Part shown: positions 6,073-7,163 of the stretch, in pieces
Layout of the letters: each line of letters begins with the position of its first letter
Numbering within the stretch: position 1 is the stretch's first letter
From: Flavobacterium sp.
Lineage (GTDB): Bacteria; Bacteroidota; Bacteroidia; Flavobacteriales; Flavobacteriaceae
Assembly: GCA_015478765.1 (NCBI GenBank)
Contig: JADMKR010000035.1
Location: 1-7,163 of the forward strand
Length of the DNA: 7,163 bases
Direction of reading: 5' to 3'
Position numbers and translations under genes: made by a program
The notes under the pieces: model-generated
Seen by the model: the letters and a program-made list of their open reading frames with translations, nothing else
Databases searched by the model: none
What the model was told of the DNA's origin: nothing

Positions 6073-6480
6073 ATGAAAAATTTACTTTTAAAATTTGGAA
6101 CAGCGGCCTTACTGTTTGCGCTGTACTTCGCGCCATCAGCGGCGTTTGCCCAAGTTGACAGGATCGACGTGGCAACGGTCAAGGACGGATACGTTATGGT
6201 GGACAATGAAATGCTGGCGGTCAATTCGGGGAAACTGACGAAAATGAATAAAACCGTCAAGATGGAGAACGGTACAAAAATCAAAAAAAATGGAGTCGTA
6301 AAAGCGAAAGGGAAGAAACGGGTTAAAATGCGAAATGGTAACTGCGTAGACAAAAGTGGAAAAATCGAAGACTGTAACATAGATTCACAACCCTACAGCT
6401 GTAAGCACCATAATGATATCAGGGCTTCAAAGCCCGGGAAATGTTCGCAATGCGGAATGGAACTTGCCAAACGAAATTAA
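6073..6480 (+). CDS. exported DUF6799-like protein with C-terminal heavy-metal-binding domain
   Basis: The 135-residue product begins with a type I signal peptide, MKNLLLKFGTAALLFALY..., cleaved most likely after Ala26 (SAAFA|Q). Residues about 34-98 are short YVMVDNEM / KMENGTKIKKNG / VKMRNGNCV turns, matching the Lys, Met and Gly-rich repeats of DUF6799, a domain of unknown function. The C-terminus, YSCKHHNDIRASKPGKCSQC followed by GMEL (108-131), is the heavy-metal-binding domain of the type found in CusB-like and copper-handling proteins. It keeps C110, H112/H113, C124 and C127; the usual YTCPMHP is altered to YSCKHHN. Two further cysteines, C91 and C101, lie between the domains. The protein should act in the periplasm, plausibly binding Cu, Zn or a similar ion. 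Its place after a P-type ATPase fits metal handling, though a 210-nt gap argues for separate transcription. Confidence 0.85.
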   Translation: MKNLLLKFGTAALLFALYFAPSAAFAQVDRIDVATVKDGYVMVDNEMLAVNSGKLTKMNKTVKMENGTKIKKNGVVKAKGKKRVKMRNGNCVDKSGKIEDCNIDSQPYSCKHHNDIRASKPGKCSQCGMELAKRN

Positions 6481-6482
6481 TC

Positions 6483-6509
6483 AAAACGGACATCTGTCCG
6501 TTTTTTTTT
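6483..6509. terminator. bidirectional intrinsic terminator between convergent genes
   Basis: AAAACGGAC (6483-6491), a four-base loop, and GTCCGTTTT (6496-6504) form a perfect stem that runs into nine Ts ending at 6509. It begins 3 nt after the stop of the DUF6799-like gene. Because the stem has four As on its left side, it also reads as a hairpin followed by TTTT on the minus strand, about 50 nt past the stop of the gene ending at 6556, so it probably serves both. Confidence 0.88.
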
Positions 6510-6525
6510 ACGCTGATTATTAATA

Positions 6526-6537
6526 TTGGTTAACCAA
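6526..6537. other. 12-bp palindrome TTGGTTAACCAA
   Basis: A perfect 12-bp palindrome lies between the bidirectional terminator and the stop of the minus-strand gene. It has no loop, so it is more likely a protein site than a hairpin, but its place downstream of both genes argues against an operator. Chance is possible in AT-rich DNA. Confidence 0.3.
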
Positions 6538-6555
6538 CCTTTTTGCGAAGAGCAG

Positions 6556-7011
6556 TTAGCCCGAAATGCTAATCCGCATTTCCTGAAGCTGAAGAAGACG
6601 TTTCTCCTTTTTGTTCAATTTTTTCGAAAGCTTGGTAATTTTCTTTTGTTCCCTGACCACATCTTTATTAGCCGTTTCTGAATCTTTCGCTCGTTTGTAC
6701 GCTTTTTTCGCCTGCTTTTTAGCCCTGCGTGCATCCTTTACACTTCCATCGCTTGCTTTAGAAGCTTTCTCACTACTGATTTCAGCAGAAGATTTTGCTT
6801 CCTCCAACGCACTATTCGCTTTAGACTGATAGTCCGATAAATTGTTTTGTGCTGTAGTCAATTCAGATTTCAGTGCTGCGATGTCGTTGCTTACAGATGT
6901 AAACTCTTCGTTGAGTTTGATGGTATCAGCTTCAGTTTTATATTTCTGCGAATAAGCCGGCAGCGTTGCCATTAAGGTCAAAAGAAATAAAATCTTGTAA
7001 ATTGTTGTCAT
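6556..7011 (-). CDS. exported Lys/Ala-rich coiled-coil protein, unknown function
   Basis: The 151-residue product starts with a type I signal peptide, MTTIYKILFLLTLMATLPAYS|Q, cleaved before Gln22 in the manner typical of Bacteroidota. Nearly all of the mature protein is predicted long helix. An Ala/Ser/Glu-rich first part (about 35-90, e.g. DIAALKSELTTAQNNLSDYQ) has heptad-like spacing. It is followed by a strongly basic part (about 92-142) containing DARRAKKQAKKAYKRAKD and KKITKLSKKLNKKEKRLLQL. There is no Cys and no catalytic motif. It is probably periplasmic, possibly binding peptidoglycan, nucleic acid or other anions, but that is only inferred from charge. No family is recognised; low-complexity composition means similarity searches may mislead. 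It is convergent with the DUF6799-like gene, and both share a promoter-like 15-mer. Confidence 0.8.
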   Translation of the reverse strand: MTTIYKILFLLTLMATLPAYSQKYKTEADTIKLNEEFTSVSNDIAALKSELTTAQNNLSDYQSKANSALEEAKSSAEISSEKASKASDGSVKDARRAKKQAKKAYKRAKDSETANKDVVREQKKITKLSKKLNKKEKRLLQLQEMRISISG

Positions 7012-7050
7012 GTTTATTTTGGGTATTAGTTCGATTAGGGGTCTGATTTT

Positions 7051-7079
7051 TTTAAAGATACTGCTAACTGAATCGATTC
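7051..7079 (-). promoter_or_regulatory. candidate promoter and palindromic operator of the coiled-coil gene
   Basis: Read on the minus strand, the perfect 10-bp palindrome GAATCGATTC (7079-7070) is followed four bases later by AGCAGTATCTTTAAA (7065-7051), the 15-mer also present at 6004-6018. TATCTTTA (7060-7053) is a near -7 box, about 40 nt before the ATG at 7011. No clear -33 TTG is present. The palindrome lies just upstream of the -7 box, where an activator or repressor could bind; the other copy of the 15-mer lacks this palindrome. Confidence 0.4.
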
Positions 7080-7093
7080 GGCACTTTGAAAAT

Positions 7094-7159
7094 GTAGTTT
7101 ATCTATCAACTACGCTTTTTCCTGTCACAAAACCCGAAACGCATCGGCATACCGGTATG
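7094..7159. other. two inverted repeats upstream of the coiled-coil gene
   Basis: GTAGTT (7094-7099) and AACTAC (7108-7113) form a perfect 6-bp inverted repeat with an 8-nt loop. On the plus strand it is followed by GCTTTTT and on the minus strand by ATTTT, so it could be a weak terminator for a gene beyond the right edge. CATACCGGTATG (7148-7159) is a perfect 12-bp palindrome close to the window end. No gene is seen in 7012-7163. Either could be an operator; neither has a recognised owner. Confidence 0.35.
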
Positions 7160-7163
7160 TTTA

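Noticed and set aside
5982..6380. Minus-strand 132-codon frame rich in Phe, Leu and Ser opposite the DUF6799-like gene.
   Set aside because: Its composition is what the reverse of a Lys-rich, Asn-rich gene gives; the plus-strand gene has a signal peptide, recognisable domains and a terminator right after its stop.

Overview
The window looks like chromosomal DNA of a Bacteroidota bacterium. The reasons are: moderately AT-rich DNA without clear Shine-Dalgarno sequences; a TAnnTTTG-type -7 promoter box; signal peptides cleaved just before Gln; a lipoprotein with an acidic Ser-Asp-Asp-Asp stretch after the lipid-bearing Cys; and family content (YfiT-type DinB protein, DUF6799-like repeats fused to a heavy-metal-binding domain) common in that phylum. 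Nothing fixes the genus.

Left part (1-2692): single accessory genes separated by 120-150 nt spacers, after a gene-free 401 nt. They encode a small two-helix membrane protein (402-671), a small lipoprotein (834-1181), a YfiT-family DinB thiol transferase (1303-1833) and a DUF1275/YoaK-type membrane protein (1970-2692). The spacers before these genes carry diverged copies of one element at about 148-218, 732-800, 1183-1244 and 1895-1941. Its left part is a TATnTTTAACTT-like motif; its right part folds into hairpins in the better copies. I do not recognise this family, and it is the most interesting unexplained structure here.

Middle part (2779-5862): a two-gene operon. A predicted surface lipoprotein (2821-3351) is followed after 3 nt by an 835-residue P-type ATPase (3355-5862). 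The ATPase has all the catalytic motifs of P2-like cation pumps. In an alignment by eye, though, the SERCA calcium ligands of helices 5 and 6 are replaced, so its ion is open. A perfect 7-bp inverted repeat abuts a good -7 box just upstream and may be the operon's switch.

Right part (5863-7163): two convergent genes for exported proteins share a bidirectional terminator at 6483-6509. The plus-strand gene (6073-6480) encodes a DUF6799-like protein ending in a Cys/His heavy-metal-binding domain. The minus-strand gene (6556-7011) encodes a Lys/Ala-rich coiled-coil protein. Each has the same 15-mer, AGCAGTATCTTTAAA, a short way before its start, which suggests shared control. The ATPase next to a periplasmic metal-binding protein suggests metal or envelope stress, but this is inference. 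I see no phage, IS, CRISPR, tRNA or rRNA in the window.
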